Shown piece after piece: positions 43,734-52,366 of a stretch of DNA of 64,000 bases. A program made the translations under genes and the position numbers. The stretch covers positions 1 through 64,000 of the forward strand of contig NZ_BJDR01000007.1 in assembly GCF_005405245.1 (NCBI RefSeq). Reading direction: 5' to 3'. This DNA is from Enterococcus nangangensis (GTDB lineage: Bacteria; Bacillota; Bacilli; Lactobacillales; Enterococcaceae). The notes under the pieces are model-generated. The model saw only the letters and a program-made list of their open reading frames with translations, ran no database searches and was not told the DNA's origin. Positions within the stretch are counted from its first letter, which is position 1. Each line of letters begins with the position of its first letter.

Positions 43734-45545
43734 ATGATGCTTTGGAAATTATCAATTACGGGAATTAAAGGACGTCTGCGGGACTACGTCGTCTTATTCT
43801 TCGGTCTCGTCATGTCTTCAGCTATTTTTTATATGTTTGAAGCCATTGCTACCAATAAAGATTTTCTCGCCAGTGTTTCAGTCATCTCCATGTCCATGAT
43901 TATGTTAGCCTTCCGTCTTGGCTCAATTCTCTTGGGGCTGATTACCTTAGTCTATATTTTGTACGCCAATTCCTTTTTAATGGCGATGCGCCAAAAAGAT
44001 TACGGGATGTTTATGATGCTAGGAGCGAAAAGTGGTAAAATCGCGCAAATGATTTTTATTGAAACCTTTGCGGTGGGCATTTTGGCCACCGTTACCGGCT
44101 CAGTTGTGGGGGTAGGGTTGACTGCCTTGGTAAATAAGTTATTAACCCAGCAACTCCATGTTAGTGCAGCTAACTTTTCACCCTTCAGTGTCAATGGCCT
44201 TGTGGTCACCTTACTTTTTTATACGGTACTCTTCTTCTTGGCAGCCTTATTGAATGCCGGCTCCACCGTTAAAAAACCAATTTTAAAATTATTACGAGCT
44301 AGTGCGACACCTAACCGGCTGCAAAAAAATAAATTCCGTTTATTCGCTGAAGCCATTATCGGTCTTGTCTTCTTAGGAGTGGGTTACACGGCTTTAGCCC
44401 ATATTGCTGACTTGCAAATGTTTGGCATTGAGCTAGCATTAGTCACCATTGTTTTAGGCACTTACTTTTTGTTCCGCTCCGTGATTGTGGCGGTTATTAC
44501 CCTCTTGAAAAAATCGGATAAGTTGGCCTTTAAAGGGTTAAACAACTTTACGTTGTCCCAATTATCTTTTCGGGTGCGGGATTACACGCAAATGCTTTCC
44601 ATGGTGGCGATTCTCTTTGCCTTAGCTTTAGGCGCCAGCACGGTGGGTCTTGGTTTTCACAATGAAATTGATCGTCTCACTAACGCGATGGCCAGCTATG
44701 ATCTCGTGTTAAATAATGCGCAAAAGATTGACCAAGCAGAGGTAACGGCTTTGCAACCAACCTTAAATGTCACTTATACGCAAAAATCAGATGCCAATAC
44801 CATCTATTATTCTCAAGCCGAGTTTGATGAACATCCTTTGCGCTATCAAGAATTTGTCGACAGCACTGCGCCACGGAAAACAGTAGAACTAGATGGTGCA
44901 ACGTTAGCCAGCAATCAAGAGGCACAAAGTCAATTGCGAGACTTGGAACTTTCTGAAGAAGGTCTTAAAGAAATCAAAGTACTCCCAGCGGCTGAATTTG
45001 CGGCTTTGAGTTTGCCGGAAACGCAATTACAAGTGGTGCAGGTCGCCGACTTTAAAGATACATTAGATGATATTAGCAAGTTAGTCACCCAAAACGAAAC
45101 CAATAATCCATCTATTTTACCGATGGAAGACTTTACGCAAAAATATTATGCTTACTCAGTGTCTAACAGCATGTACTCTAGTTTAGAGTTTATGGGCTTT
45201 TTCCTAGGGCTAGCCTTTTTAACCATGTTAGCCAGCTGCTTAATGTTTAAAATTTTATCAGGGGCCAACAGCGATGTCTTACGTTACAGCATGCTGGATA
45301 AAATTGGGACCCGGCACAGCTTATTACGGTCTTCCATTCGCAAAGAAATCGGCGTCTTGTTCGCTTTACCGGGTATCTTAGGCGTGGTCCACGTGCTCTT
45401 TGGCTTACAAATGTTTGCCGTCTTGTTGGCTGATCCTTATCAAGGCATTTGGTTACCTTTTGCTATCTTCTTTGTCCTTTACTTGGCTTATTACTTTGTT
45501 ACCACCTGGATTTATACAGGTATCGTGTTGAAAAAAGAAAAATAA
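43734..45545 (+). CDS. BceB-like FtsX-domain ABC permease
   Basis: The 603-residue permease has about ten membrane helices: four at the N-terminus (20-180), more at 200-310, a large extracellular domain (about 315-475) and two to three C-terminal helices (about 490-595) within an FtsX domain. This is the BceB layout, where the outside domain contacts the antimicrobial peptide-lipid complex; the domain here is somewhat shorter than typical. It overlaps no gene and lies 10 bases after the ATPase. The start may be either of two adjacent ATG codons. Confidence 0.86.
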   Translation: MMLWKLSITGIKGRLRDYVVLFFGLVMSSAIFYMFEAIATNKDFLASVSVISMSMIMLAFRLGSILLGLITLVYILYANSFLMAMRQKDYGMFMMLGAKSGKIAQMIFIETFAVGILATVTGSVVGVGLTALVNKLLTQQLHVSAANFSPFSVNGLVVTLLFYTVLFFLAALLNAGSTVKKPILKLLRASATPNRLQKNKFRLFAEAIIGLVFLGVGYTALAHIADLQMFGIELALVTIVLGTYFLFRSVIVAVITLLKKSDKLAFKGLNNFTLSQLSFRVRDYTQMLSMVAILFALALGASTVGLGFHNEIDRLTNAMASYDLVLNNAQKIDQAEVTALQPTLNVTYTQKSDANTIYYSQAEFDEHPLRYQEFVDSTAPRKTVELDGATLASNQEAQSQLRDLELSEEGLKEIKVLPAAEFAALSLPETQLQVVQVADFKDTLDDISKLVTQNETNNPSILPMEDFTQKYYAYSVSNSMYSSLEFMGFFLGLAFLTMLASCLMFKILSGANSDVLRYSMLDKIGTRHSLLRSSIRKEIGVLFALPGILGVVHVLFGLQMFAVLLADPYQGIWLPFAIFFVLYLAYYFVTTWIYTGIVLKKEK

Positions 45546-45590
45546 ATTTTACTACTATTCATTAATAAATAAACAGCAAGGAGTTACCAG

Positions 45591-45971
45591 ATGAAAAAAA
45601 TTTTTGGCGTCATCGCCTTAGTCATTTTAGCGGCCGGGGGCTACTTCGGTTACAAATATTATCAAGAAACTTACGTAGGACAATCTTACTATGCCATCGT
45701 ACCGCAAGAGGTTCCCGTTAAAGAAGCCACCGTGGATAACAGTGGCAAAGAAGTTCCAGATACGTATAGCTATAACTATGATATTACCTGGGCCGACAAA
45801 GAGGGAAAGATTCGTCAATGGGAAGTAGAAGTTTCCGGTAGCAATCCGCAACCTTTAACCCCAGGCAGTTATGTTACAGCGGAAATTAGTCAAAAACGAA
45901 TTGTCCTAGGTCCCAATAATATTGAAGAAAATAAAATTCCCCCTAAAGCATTAGCTGCACTAAAAAAATAA
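45591..45971 (+). CDS. YxeA family protein (DUF1093)
   Basis: A 126-residue protein with an N-terminal hydrophobic segment (4-22) that may act as signal or anchor, then YKYYQETYVGQSYYAIV and a C-terminal YVTAEISQKRIVLGPNNIEENKIPPKAL part typical of the YxeA family of small exported proteins. YxeA genes often follow bacitracin-type ABC transporter genes, as here (45 bases after the permease). AAGGAG precedes the ATG. The function is unknown. Confidence 0.82.
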   Translation: MKKIFGVIALVILAAGGYFGYKYYQETYVGQSYYAIVPQEVPVKEATVDNSGKEVPDTYSYNYDITWADKEGKIRQWEVEVSGSNPQPLTPGSYVTAEISQKRIVLGPNNIEENKIPPKALAALKK

Positions 45972-45977
45972 AATTAC

Positions 45978-46017
45978 AAAAAGACGCTAACAATTGAGTT
46001 GTTGGTGTCTTTTTTTA
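45978..46017 (+). terminator. Terminator of the BceAB/YxeA operon
   Basis: A 16-bp stem with one G-U and one mismatch (AAAAAGACGCTAACAA, loop TTGAG, right arm ending at 46014) followed by T residues. Confidence 0.75.
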
Positions 46018-46166
46018 GAAAAATTATCGGGACACAATACTTACGTGATAGTTTGCTGATAGCTAAATTAGATTTATTTTGTTTTTAATTTAAATTTATT
46101 CTAAGCTATATTAAATAACGGAATCCTCTGATAAGCTTAAACTATAAGATAAAGGAGGTTCGTAAC

Positions 46167-46370
46167 ATGAAGTGGATTGTCACCTTTTTAGCGTTGGCCC
46201 TGGCAACTTTTTTTAAAGGCTTTTTAGCGATTGTCTTTTTAGCCATGGATTCGAGTTATGAATGTCTCTTTTTCTTAAAAATATTAACGGCAACAGGTTT
46301 AGTAGGGGTCGTTTTATTTTGGGGTTTGCTGCATCATCAGTTACAAAAAAGAAAATATAATTCAGAATAA
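46167..46370 (+). CDS. Small two-helix membrane protein, unknown
   Basis: A 67-residue protein with two hydrophobic helices (about 3-27 and 38-56) and a basic C-terminus (QLQKRKYNSE). I do not recognise a family. The reason to call it real is an excellent AAAGGAGG ribosome site ten bases before the ATG and no overlap with other genes. It stands alone between the YxeA terminator and a possible terminator at 46391-46455. Confidence 0.6.
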   Translation: MKWIVTFLALALATFFKGFLAIVFLAMDSSYECLFFLKILTATGLVGVVLFWGLLHHQLQKRKYNSE

Positions 46371-46390
46371 TTTGTTTTTGTTACGCTAGT

Positions 46391-46456
46391 AAAGACTACT
46401 CGTTTAAAGGAAACGAACCATGATAGGTTGTTGACCACAGAATGGGTAGTCTTTTT
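46391..46456 (+). terminator. Possible branched terminator after the small membrane protein gene
   Basis: AAAGACTAC (46391-46399) pairs with GTAGTCTTT (46446-46454), then further T. The long loop contains an inner CGTTT-AAAGG-AAACG hairpin (46401-46415). Confidence 0.5.
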
Positions 46457-46465
46457 ACTGTCCAC

Positions 46466-46496
46466 CAAGATAATGTAAGGGTCTCCCAAAAAAGTG
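46466..46496 (+). promoter_or_regulatory. AraC-type direct-repeat operator before the PL11-CE12 gene
   Basis: Half-sites CAAGATAATG (46466-46475) and CAAAAAAGTG (46487-46496) are 21 bp apart. A -10 box TACAAT (46522-46527) begins 35 bp after the start of the second half-site, with no good -35 box, as expected for an activator-dependent promoter. It matches the element before rhaB in motif, spacing and distance. Confidence 0.6.
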
Positions 46497-46560
46497 AAAA
46501 GCAATTCTTTTCGCCGCGCTTTACAATTAAAGAAAGGGCTTCACTGGAAGGAGAATTACA

Positions 46561-49500
46561 ATGATTAGAGTCAAAGAACTAAACGAAGCGTCTGTTACGA
46601 TTCAATGGACCGCTTTTGGCACTAGCGGTTCTTATGAAATATTATGGTCGGACAAAAATTTGCCAACGTCACAATTTTTACCAGTTGGGCAAGTTGTGGG
46701 GACAACCTCTTTTACTTTGGCTAAAGCGACTAACGTTCCTCATTATTTAAAAGTAGTTGCTGGTACTGAAACTAGCGCGGTTTTTGAAACGCCGATTGGT
46801 TGGCAACCGGAAGTGCAATTAGAAAAATTAGATCGCGGTTTAATTGCCGTGCCGGTTAAGGAAGGCATCTTTTTGACGTGGCGCTTTTTAAAAAATGAAG
46901 TTGCCGGGTTTAATGAGCGCCAATTAACAGGAGCCGACTTCACTGTGTATCGTAATGATGAAGCCATTGCCAACGTCACCGATAGCACGAACTTTTTAGA
47001 TGCTAAAGGAACGGCAGCCGATGCTTACAGCGTGGCGCCAACTAATGGCACGCCTTGTGCTAGCGTCACACCGTGGGCCGACAGCTATTTAGAATTACCT
47101 TTGCAAAAGCCAGCCGACGGGGTAACACCTGTGGGGGATGCCTACACGTATCACGCCAATGATTTATCGGTGATGGATGTTGACGGCGATGGTGCTTATG
47201 AATTTATTTTAAAATGGGATCCTAGTAATTCCCATGATGTTTCCCAACGGGGCTATACTGGGAATACTTATTTAGATTGCTATCGGCTGGACGGTCGCTT
47301 GTTATGGCGCATTGATTGTGGGGTCAATATTCGTTCTGGGGCCCACTATACGCAATTTATGTGTTACGACTTTGATGGTGATGGCCGCGGGGAGATTGCT
47401 TTTAAAACTGCGCCGGGAACGAAGATTCAATGGTTTGACGCTGATGGTCAGGTCACCAAAGAAAGTTATATTACGCTACCGGCAGAAGATATCGCTAGTG
47501 GGGTAACCCATACGGACAATTACGTTTGTTCACCGGCTGATTATCGCCAACATTTAGTGGCACTGTTTATGGACTGGCAGCGTCAGCCGGAAGTTATCGC
47601 GCATCATTGGCCCCAAACCTTAGAAGAATGTTTCGCGATTCCGGTGCGTTACGATTATCCTTTGAGTCATGAGGATGCCGAAACTTTAGTAACTTATTTT
47701 ATCGAAGAATATGCCTTACAACGAAGTAGTAAAAATCTTTTAGATGAGTTTGCTGGTTTTATTTATCAAGGGCCAGAGTACTTGACGATTTTTGCCGGTG
47801 ATGGGCACGAACTTGAAACGATTCCTTTTCCTTTTGAACGGGGGGATGATGGTTTAATGTGGGGGGATTATGCGTGGAACCGCATCGAACCATGTAACCG
47901 GGTGGATCGTTTCTTAGCCGGCGTTGGGTATTTAGATGGTGTCCATCCATCCCTGGTGATTTGTCGTGGCTACTATACGAGAGCTTGTGTGGCTGCCTAT
48001 CGTTTTGATGGTCAAAACTTGCAAGAAGAGTGGCGGGCCGATAGTGGTCATGTACCGATGGATAATCCTTTTAACAATCAGCTCCACGTACAAGAAGGAA
48101 CGGATCCAATTTACGGTGGACTAGCGGCCCAAGGGGATCACTCTCTTTCTTTTGCCGACGTGGATCAAGACGGTAAAATGGAAATTATTTACGGTGGCGC
48201 GACAATCGATCACGACGGTAGTCTGCTGTACAGTTCTTATGATTACTTGCCGGATGGGACCTTAGCGAAATTTGGTCACGGTGATGCTATGCACGTAGCG
48301 GATATTGATCCTGATCGCCCTGGTTTAGAAATTTTTAACGTCTTTGAAGAAGCCAGTCATGCGCCTTATGGGTACGCCTTGCGACGGGCTGAAGATGGGA
48401 CGGCCATTTTTGGTGAACATGAAGCTGTACGCGACCTTGGGCGCTGTATGGTGGGAGATATTCTTGATGGTCGTGGGTATTCTTGTTGGGTGAATACCAT
48501 CGGGACCTTTGATTGTCATGGAAACCTTGTCCAAAAAGAAACCTTAGGCACCAACATGCCGATTCGTTTTACCCCCGACTTTACAACGCAAATTATTGAC
48601 GGTGTGGATTATTTAGCCAACAATGGTTCCGGGGTAGTGAATGATTATCGTCACGGTGTTGTTTTACAACCCCAAGGTACAGCGGTTAACAATGGTACGA
48701 AAGGCAATCCGTGTTTAGTGGCCGATCTTTTTGGCGATTATCGGGAAGAATTAGTTTTGCGGACCGCTGATGATGCTGCACTGCGGATTTATACTAATAC
48801 AGAAGTCAGTCAACATAAATTAATGACCTTGATGCATGATCCGCAATATCGCTGTGGTGTAGCTTGGCAAAATAATTGCTACAATCAACCTTGTTACCCA
48901 AGTTTTTATTACGCTAGCGACATGGAGATGTCGGAAGTCCTTCCGGCGCTGAAACGGAAACCACAAATTTTTATTGCCGGGGACAGTACGGCCCAAAGTT
49001 ATCGTTCTGAAGAACGCCCGCAGTTTGGTTGGGGTGAAAAATTATTAGCGGCCCTGGCGCCAGATTACTTTATTGCCGCAGAACACACGGCAGAAAGTTC
49101 CAGTTTTACGAACCAATTTACCACGGTTGTGAATTTTGCTAAAGCGGGCCGTTCTACTAAGACCTTTCTGGCGGAAGAACGCTTAGCCAAGATTGCGGAA
49201 AAAATTACGGCAGGCGATACCTTATTAATTCAATTTGGCCATAACGATGTCAATCGGGAAAAACCAGAACGCTACGTGCCCCTAGCTGATTTTCCCACGG
49301 CTTTAGGAAAATTTGTCGCTGTGGCTCAAGAAAACGAGGCGACGCCACTTTTACTGGCGCCAATTAGTTTAGCAGCCACTAAAGATGAGACGTTAAAAGC
49401 GCTAGATGAAGAGTTAGGGGCCTATACGCAAGTGATGGCCCAGTATGCTGCCGACCAAGACATCCCTTTTATCAACTTACGTCAAATAAGTAGCGACTAC

Positions 49501-49620
49501 TTCAGTCAATTAAGCTCAGCCGAAGTAGACAGTTACTATTTAGCAGACCACGTCCATTTAAATGAAAAAGGAGCGATGCAATACGCTCAGTGGTTAGCGG
49601 CGGCTTTAAAAAAAGCCTAA
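46561..49620 (+). CDS. Rhamnogalacturonan lyase (PL11) fused to rhamnogalacturonan acetylesterase (CE12-type SGNH)
   Basis: 1019 residues. An N-terminal beta-sandwich (1-180) leads into the PL11 beta-propeller, recognised by DLSVMDVDGDGAYEFILKWDPSN, the RIDCGVNIRSGAHYTQFMCYDFDGDGRGEIAFKTAPGT region and several more DxDxDG-type calcium-binding loops. From about 800 an SGNH esterase follows: GDSTAQ (Ser near 809), GHND near 893 and DHVHLN near 996. PL11 cleaves the RG-I backbone by beta-elimination and CE12 removes acetyl groups from its galacturonate. There is no signal peptide, so it acts on imported oligosaccharides. AAGGAG precedes the ATG. Lyase and esterase joined in one chain is unusual. 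Confidence 0.88.
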   Translation: MIRVKELNEASVTIQWTAFGTSGSYEILWSDKNLPTSQFLPVGQVVGTTSFTLAKATNVPHYLKVVAGTETSAVFETPIGWQPEVQLEKLDRGLIAVPVKEGIFLTWRFLKNEVAGFNERQLTGADFTVYRNDEAIANVTDSTNFLDAKGTAADAYSVAPTNGTPCASVTPWADSYLELPLQKPADGVTPVGDAYTYHANDLSVMDVDGDGAYEFILKWDPSNSHDVSQRGYTGNTYLDCYRLDGRLLWRIDCGVNIRSGAHYTQFMCYDFDGDGRGEIAFKTAPGTKIQWFDADGQVTKESYITLPAEDIASGVTHTDNYVCSPADYRQHLVALFMDWQRQPEVIAHHWPQTLEECFAIPVRYDYPLSHEDAETLVTYFIEEYALQRSSKNLLDEFAGFIYQGPEYLTIFAGDGHELETIPFPFERGDDGLMWGDYAWNRIEPCNRVDRFLAGVGYLDGVHPSLVICRGYYTRACVAAYRFDGQNLQEEWRADSGHVPMDNPFNNQLHVQEGTDPIYGGLAAQGDHSLSFADVDQDGKMEIIYGGATIDHDGSLLYSSYDYLPDGTLAKFGHGDAMHVADIDPDRPGLEIFNVFEEASHAPYGYALRRAEDGTAIFGEHEAVRDLGRCMVGDILDGRGYSCWVNTIGTFDCHGNLVQKETLGTNMPIRFTPDFTTQIIDGVDYLANNGSGVVNDYRHGVVLQPQGTAVNNGTKGNPCLVADLFGDYREELVLRTADDAALRIYTNTEVSQHKLMTLMHDPQYRCGVAWQNNCYNQPCYPSFYYASDMEMSEVLPALKRKPQIFIAGDSTAQSYRSEERPQFGWGEKLLAALAPDYFIAAEHTAESSSFTNQFTTVVNFAKAGRSTKTFLAEERLAKIAEKITAGDTLLIQFGHNDVNREKPERYVPLADFPTALGKFVAVAQENEATPLLLAPISLAATKDETLKALDEELGAYTQVMAQYAADQDIPFINLRQISSDYFSQLSSAEVDSYYLADHVHLNEKGAMQYAQWLAAALKKA

Positions 49621-49637
49621 ACTTAAATTAAATAATT

Positions 49638-49728
49638 CAGCGACCCTGATTACGTAGGGCTGTCCTTCCCTCCGATTAGTGGGGACAAAGCGGAAGACGG
49701 CAGTAGTGGGAGTCGCTGTTTTTTATTT
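49638..49728 (+). terminator. Branched terminator after the PL11-CE12 gene
   Basis: The outer stem CAGCGAC (49638-49644) with GTCGCTG (49712-49718) is followed by a T-run (49719-49724). Inside lie at least two further hairpins (CCT/AGG near 49645-49658 and TGTCC/GGACA, 49661-49665 with 49683-49687). It is larger and more branched than a plain terminator, so an RNA with another function is possible. Confidence 0.55.
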
Positions 49729-49753
49729 TTTAAGGAGAGCTTGAGCTCTTTGA

Positions 49754-49784
49754 CAAGATAGTGTAGTCGTTAATCAAGATAGTG
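49754..49784 (+). promoter_or_regulatory. AraC-type direct-repeat operator before the YesS-like gene
   Basis: Two identical half-sites CAAGATAGTG (49754-49763 and 49775-49784) are exactly 21 bp apart. A TACAAT -10 box (49809-49814) begins 34 bp after the second half-site start. This is the most perfect of the three copies of the element in the window. Confidence 0.65.
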
Positions 49785-49814
49785 AAAGGAAATTCTAAAG
49801 AAAAGCTCTACAAT

Positions 49815-49978
49815 CAAAGGTACAGCGCTTTCTTCCTTTGCTAAAGGAGTGCACAATTAATATTTCGTTGTAGGAAAGAAGGCCAGCAAGGATGAGTTTC
49901 TGGTGAAGAAGGCGGAAAAATCCTTGTGTCTGAATTTAAAAGTCGGTACAATTTAGGACAAAGGGGCTGTGAGGAGCA
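49815..49978 (+). other. Leader region of the YesS-like gene
   Basis: No gene can be supported here. A second possible promoter, TTGTGT (49924-49929) and TACAAT (49947-49952) with 17 bp between, could give a short leader independent of the operator at 49754. No clear hairpin with a T-run is seen. Confidence 0.4.
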
Positions 49979-52207
49979 ATGAATCATTTTTTTAAAGAAC
50001 GCAGTTTTAAGAATTCCATGCGCTTATTTAGCGTACTTTTTTGTTTGCCTATTATTCTCATTGCCATTGTCATTAAAATTTATTTTAACGGACCAATCCA
50101 AAGCAATTATATTAGTCAACACAATGACTCCGTGATGCAAGAAGTCGCTTACCTGGATCAACAGTTGGGGCAAATCGAAGTATTAGTTAGCTCTCAAGGG
50201 CAAAGTTTCACGACGGATTTTGATTTGCGACCTTTGCAAGGCTTAAGCTCTTATGAAGAAATTGGCAATTTGAGCCAGGATTTATTCTTTTTAAAAAATA
50301 GTAATTCCTTAATTAAAAATGCAGAGATCCTCGTTTTTAACGGCGATGAATCTTTTTTAATTGGCGATGGGGGAACGTATCCCATGAGTAACTTAAAAAG
50401 TTATCGTCAATACATTATCAATAACGGTAAAAATTATCAGTGGTTGACCGATAATCAAGAGCAAGTCGTCTTTGTGCAAAATATCAGCTCCATTGTGGCG
50501 CAAGGTTCTGCCTATTTGGCCACCACTTTAAATAAAGAAAAAGTTTTGTCGCTTTTGAAAGTCAGTGCCACCGAGGATGGCTCAGTAGCCTTAGGGGTGG
50601 ATGGAAAGTTAGTCGTCAGTTCGGGCGCTTTATTTAGCCACGAAACTTTACCGCAGTTAACAGAAGATACGTTAGCATGGCAAGAAAAAGTAAACCGCGT
50701 CAAGTACAGCTTGGTGGCTGCCCGCATGACGCGCCTTTCGCAAGAGTGGATTTTTTATTCGGCTAGTCCCATTTCTTTAATCATTGAGCCGTTAAACCAT
50801 TTTTCCAATATTTTATTTTTAATTGGGTTTTTGCTCTTCCTTATTTCCTTAATTTTAGGACAAATTTTTGCGCGCCGAACGTATCAACCAGTGGACAACT
50901 TAATGGCCCGCATCTTAGACGATAAAACAGAAAATCCCCAAGGTAACGAATTTGATTACTTGATTCAGCGTTGGCAAACCATCGTGCGAGAAAAAAGTGA
51001 GTTGGAATTGAAATCCCACAGTGCTGCTAGCAAATTAAAGCAGGCGGTCTTGTCCCACATGCTGGAAGGGAAATACAGCTACTTAAACGAAAAAGATTTA
51101 CAACAGCTCCTGCAAAAAAATGGCTGGAATAAACCTGTCAGTCAGTACCAAATACTATTTATTCGTGTGACAGGGCAGTTAACAGCTCAAGCCGAAGAAA
51201 TGGTAAACACTTCGGAAGTTTTTATTTTAGGCAACCTCATCCACGACTTAGCGCAGCGTTTCTTCCCTGACTTTAGTGAGGTGGAGTACCGCGAAGACGG
51301 TTTAGTTTTATTTGTTGCTAATCCTGAAAGTACAGCACTTCAAGAATTCACGCAAAATGTCTTTACCTTTGTCAATAAAATTATTCATAAGTACGTGGTG
51401 ATTACCATTAGCCGCCCCGAAAATGAATTAGGGCGTCTGAGTTTCCGCGTGAATGAAGTGGAACGACTCTGTAACTACCAAAAAATTGTCGCGGAAAATC
51501 AAGTAATTGCGGCAGAAGCACCGCAACGGCTAAGGGAGTACAGCTATCCTGAACACATCGCTCAAAAAATTGTCGGGGAATTTCAACGGGGAGAAGTGGC
51601 GGCTGTGGAAAAAGATTTGCAAGCCTTTAGCGATTTTGTCTTGCCTAGTGGGGCTGAATTAGAAGTGGCTGTCAAAACTTTTGGCAAGCTCTACGATCAA
51701 ATTAGTTATGTCTTAACCAATAAACACGTTTCAGAAACTAGCTATATGGCGAAAAAATTATTGCTGCGGAAAATTCGGCGCCAAGTAACGCCGCAACAAA
51801 TTACCGCCGTCTTTATGGAGAGTTATTTAGCACCGGGCATGGAATTGATTAAAGAAAGTCAACAAACCTCAACAGAAGGCGCGGTGGAAAAAGCCATCGC
51901 CTACTTGAAGGAAGATTATCAAAATCCTAGTCTTTCTTTAGAAGAAACCGCTGATTACGTGGGTCTAGAAGCTAGCTATCTCTCCCGCGAGTTTAAACGG
52001 ATTACCAAAGTCAACTTTATCGATTACTTGACGGACTTCCGTTTAGAGCAAGCGAAAAATCTATTGGCCCAAAGCAATTTAAAAATTAACGACATTGCCG
52101 AGGCAGTGGGGTACAATCCTAGCTACTTTAATCGCCTCTTTAAGAAAAAATTTGCCATTACTCCTGGACAATATCGGAAAAAATTTAACGAGAGTCAACA
52201 GCAATAA
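49979..52207 (+). CDS. YesS-like membrane-anchored AraC-family regulator
   Basis: The 742-residue protein has membrane helices near 15-35 and 275-300 flanking an extracellular sensor domain, then a cytoplasmic middle region and a C-terminal AraC double HTH (about 640-738, ADYVGLEASYLSREFKR ... ITPGQYRKK). This is the layout of B. subtilis YesS, regulator of RG-I genes. It sits inside the RG-I locus, so it probably senses RG-I-derived material outside the cell. GTGAGGAG precedes the ATG. A terminator follows. Confidence 0.85.
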   Translation: MNHFFKERSFKNSMRLFSVLFCLPIILIAIVIKIYFNGPIQSNYISQHNDSVMQEVAYLDQQLGQIEVLVSSQGQSFTTDFDLRPLQGLSSYEEIGNLSQDLFFLKNSNSLIKNAEILVFNGDESFLIGDGGTYPMSNLKSYRQYIINNGKNYQWLTDNQEQVVFVQNISSIVAQGSAYLATTLNKEKVLSLLKVSATEDGSVALGVDGKLVVSSGALFSHETLPQLTEDTLAWQEKVNRVKYSLVAARMTRLSQEWIFYSASPISLIIEPLNHFSNILFLIGFLLFLISLILGQIFARRTYQPVDNLMARILDDKTENPQGNEFDYLIQRWQTIVREKSELELKSHSAASKLKQAVLSHMLEGKYSYLNEKDLQQLLQKNGWNKPVSQYQILFIRVTGQLTAQAEEMVNTSEVFILGNLIHDLAQRFFPDFSEVEYREDGLVLFVANPESTALQEFTQNVFTFVNKIIHKYVVITISRPENELGRLSFRVNEVERLCNYQKIVAENQVIAAEAPQRLREYSYPEHIAQKIVGEFQRGEVAAVEKDLQAFSDFVLPSGAELEVAVKTFGKLYDQISYVLTNKHVSETSYMAKKLLLRKIRRQVTPQQITAVFMESYLAPGMELIKESQQTSTEGAVEKAIAYLKEDYQNPSLSLEETADYVGLEASYLSREFKRITKVNFIDYLTDFRLEQAKNLLAQSNLKINDIAEAVGYNPSYFNRLFKKKFAITPGQYRKKFNESQQQ

Positions 52208-52257
52208 AAATTTCCTAAGCACTAAAAAAATTGTAAAATATTGACCGTTATCCATGG

Positions 52258-52286
52258 AAACGTTGAGAAATCAACGTTTCTTTTTT
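52258..52286 (+). terminator. Terminator of the YesS-like gene
   Basis: AAACGTTGA (52258-52266) pairs with TCAACGTTT (52271-52279) around a GAAA tetraloop, followed by CTTTTTT. Confidence 0.85.
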
Positions 52287-52305
52287 GTTGAGCAAAAAAA
52301 GTCAA

Positions 52306-52335
52306 TTGTTAGAAAAAAGAAAAGCGGTTACATTA
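52306..52335 (+). promoter_or_regulatory. Promoter and overlapping cre-like site of the YesU-PL26-Lpl operon
   Basis: TTGTTA (52306-52311) and TACATT (52330-52335) are 18 bp apart. GAAAAGCGGTTACA (52319-52332) matches the cre consensus TGWAANCGNTNWCA except at its first two bases and covers the -10 region, so glucose repression through CcpA is likely. The 21-bp direct repeat seen before the other RG-I genes is not clearly present here. Confidence 0.5.
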
Positions 52336-52366
52336 GGAGCGTACCAAGGAATGGAGATGAAAAATT

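Noticed and set aside
52272-52303. A fourth copy of the 21-bp direct-repeat operator before the YesU-like gene
   Set aside because: Only one weak half-site-like A-rich stretch is present; the upstream partner falls in the terminator stem and matches poorly.
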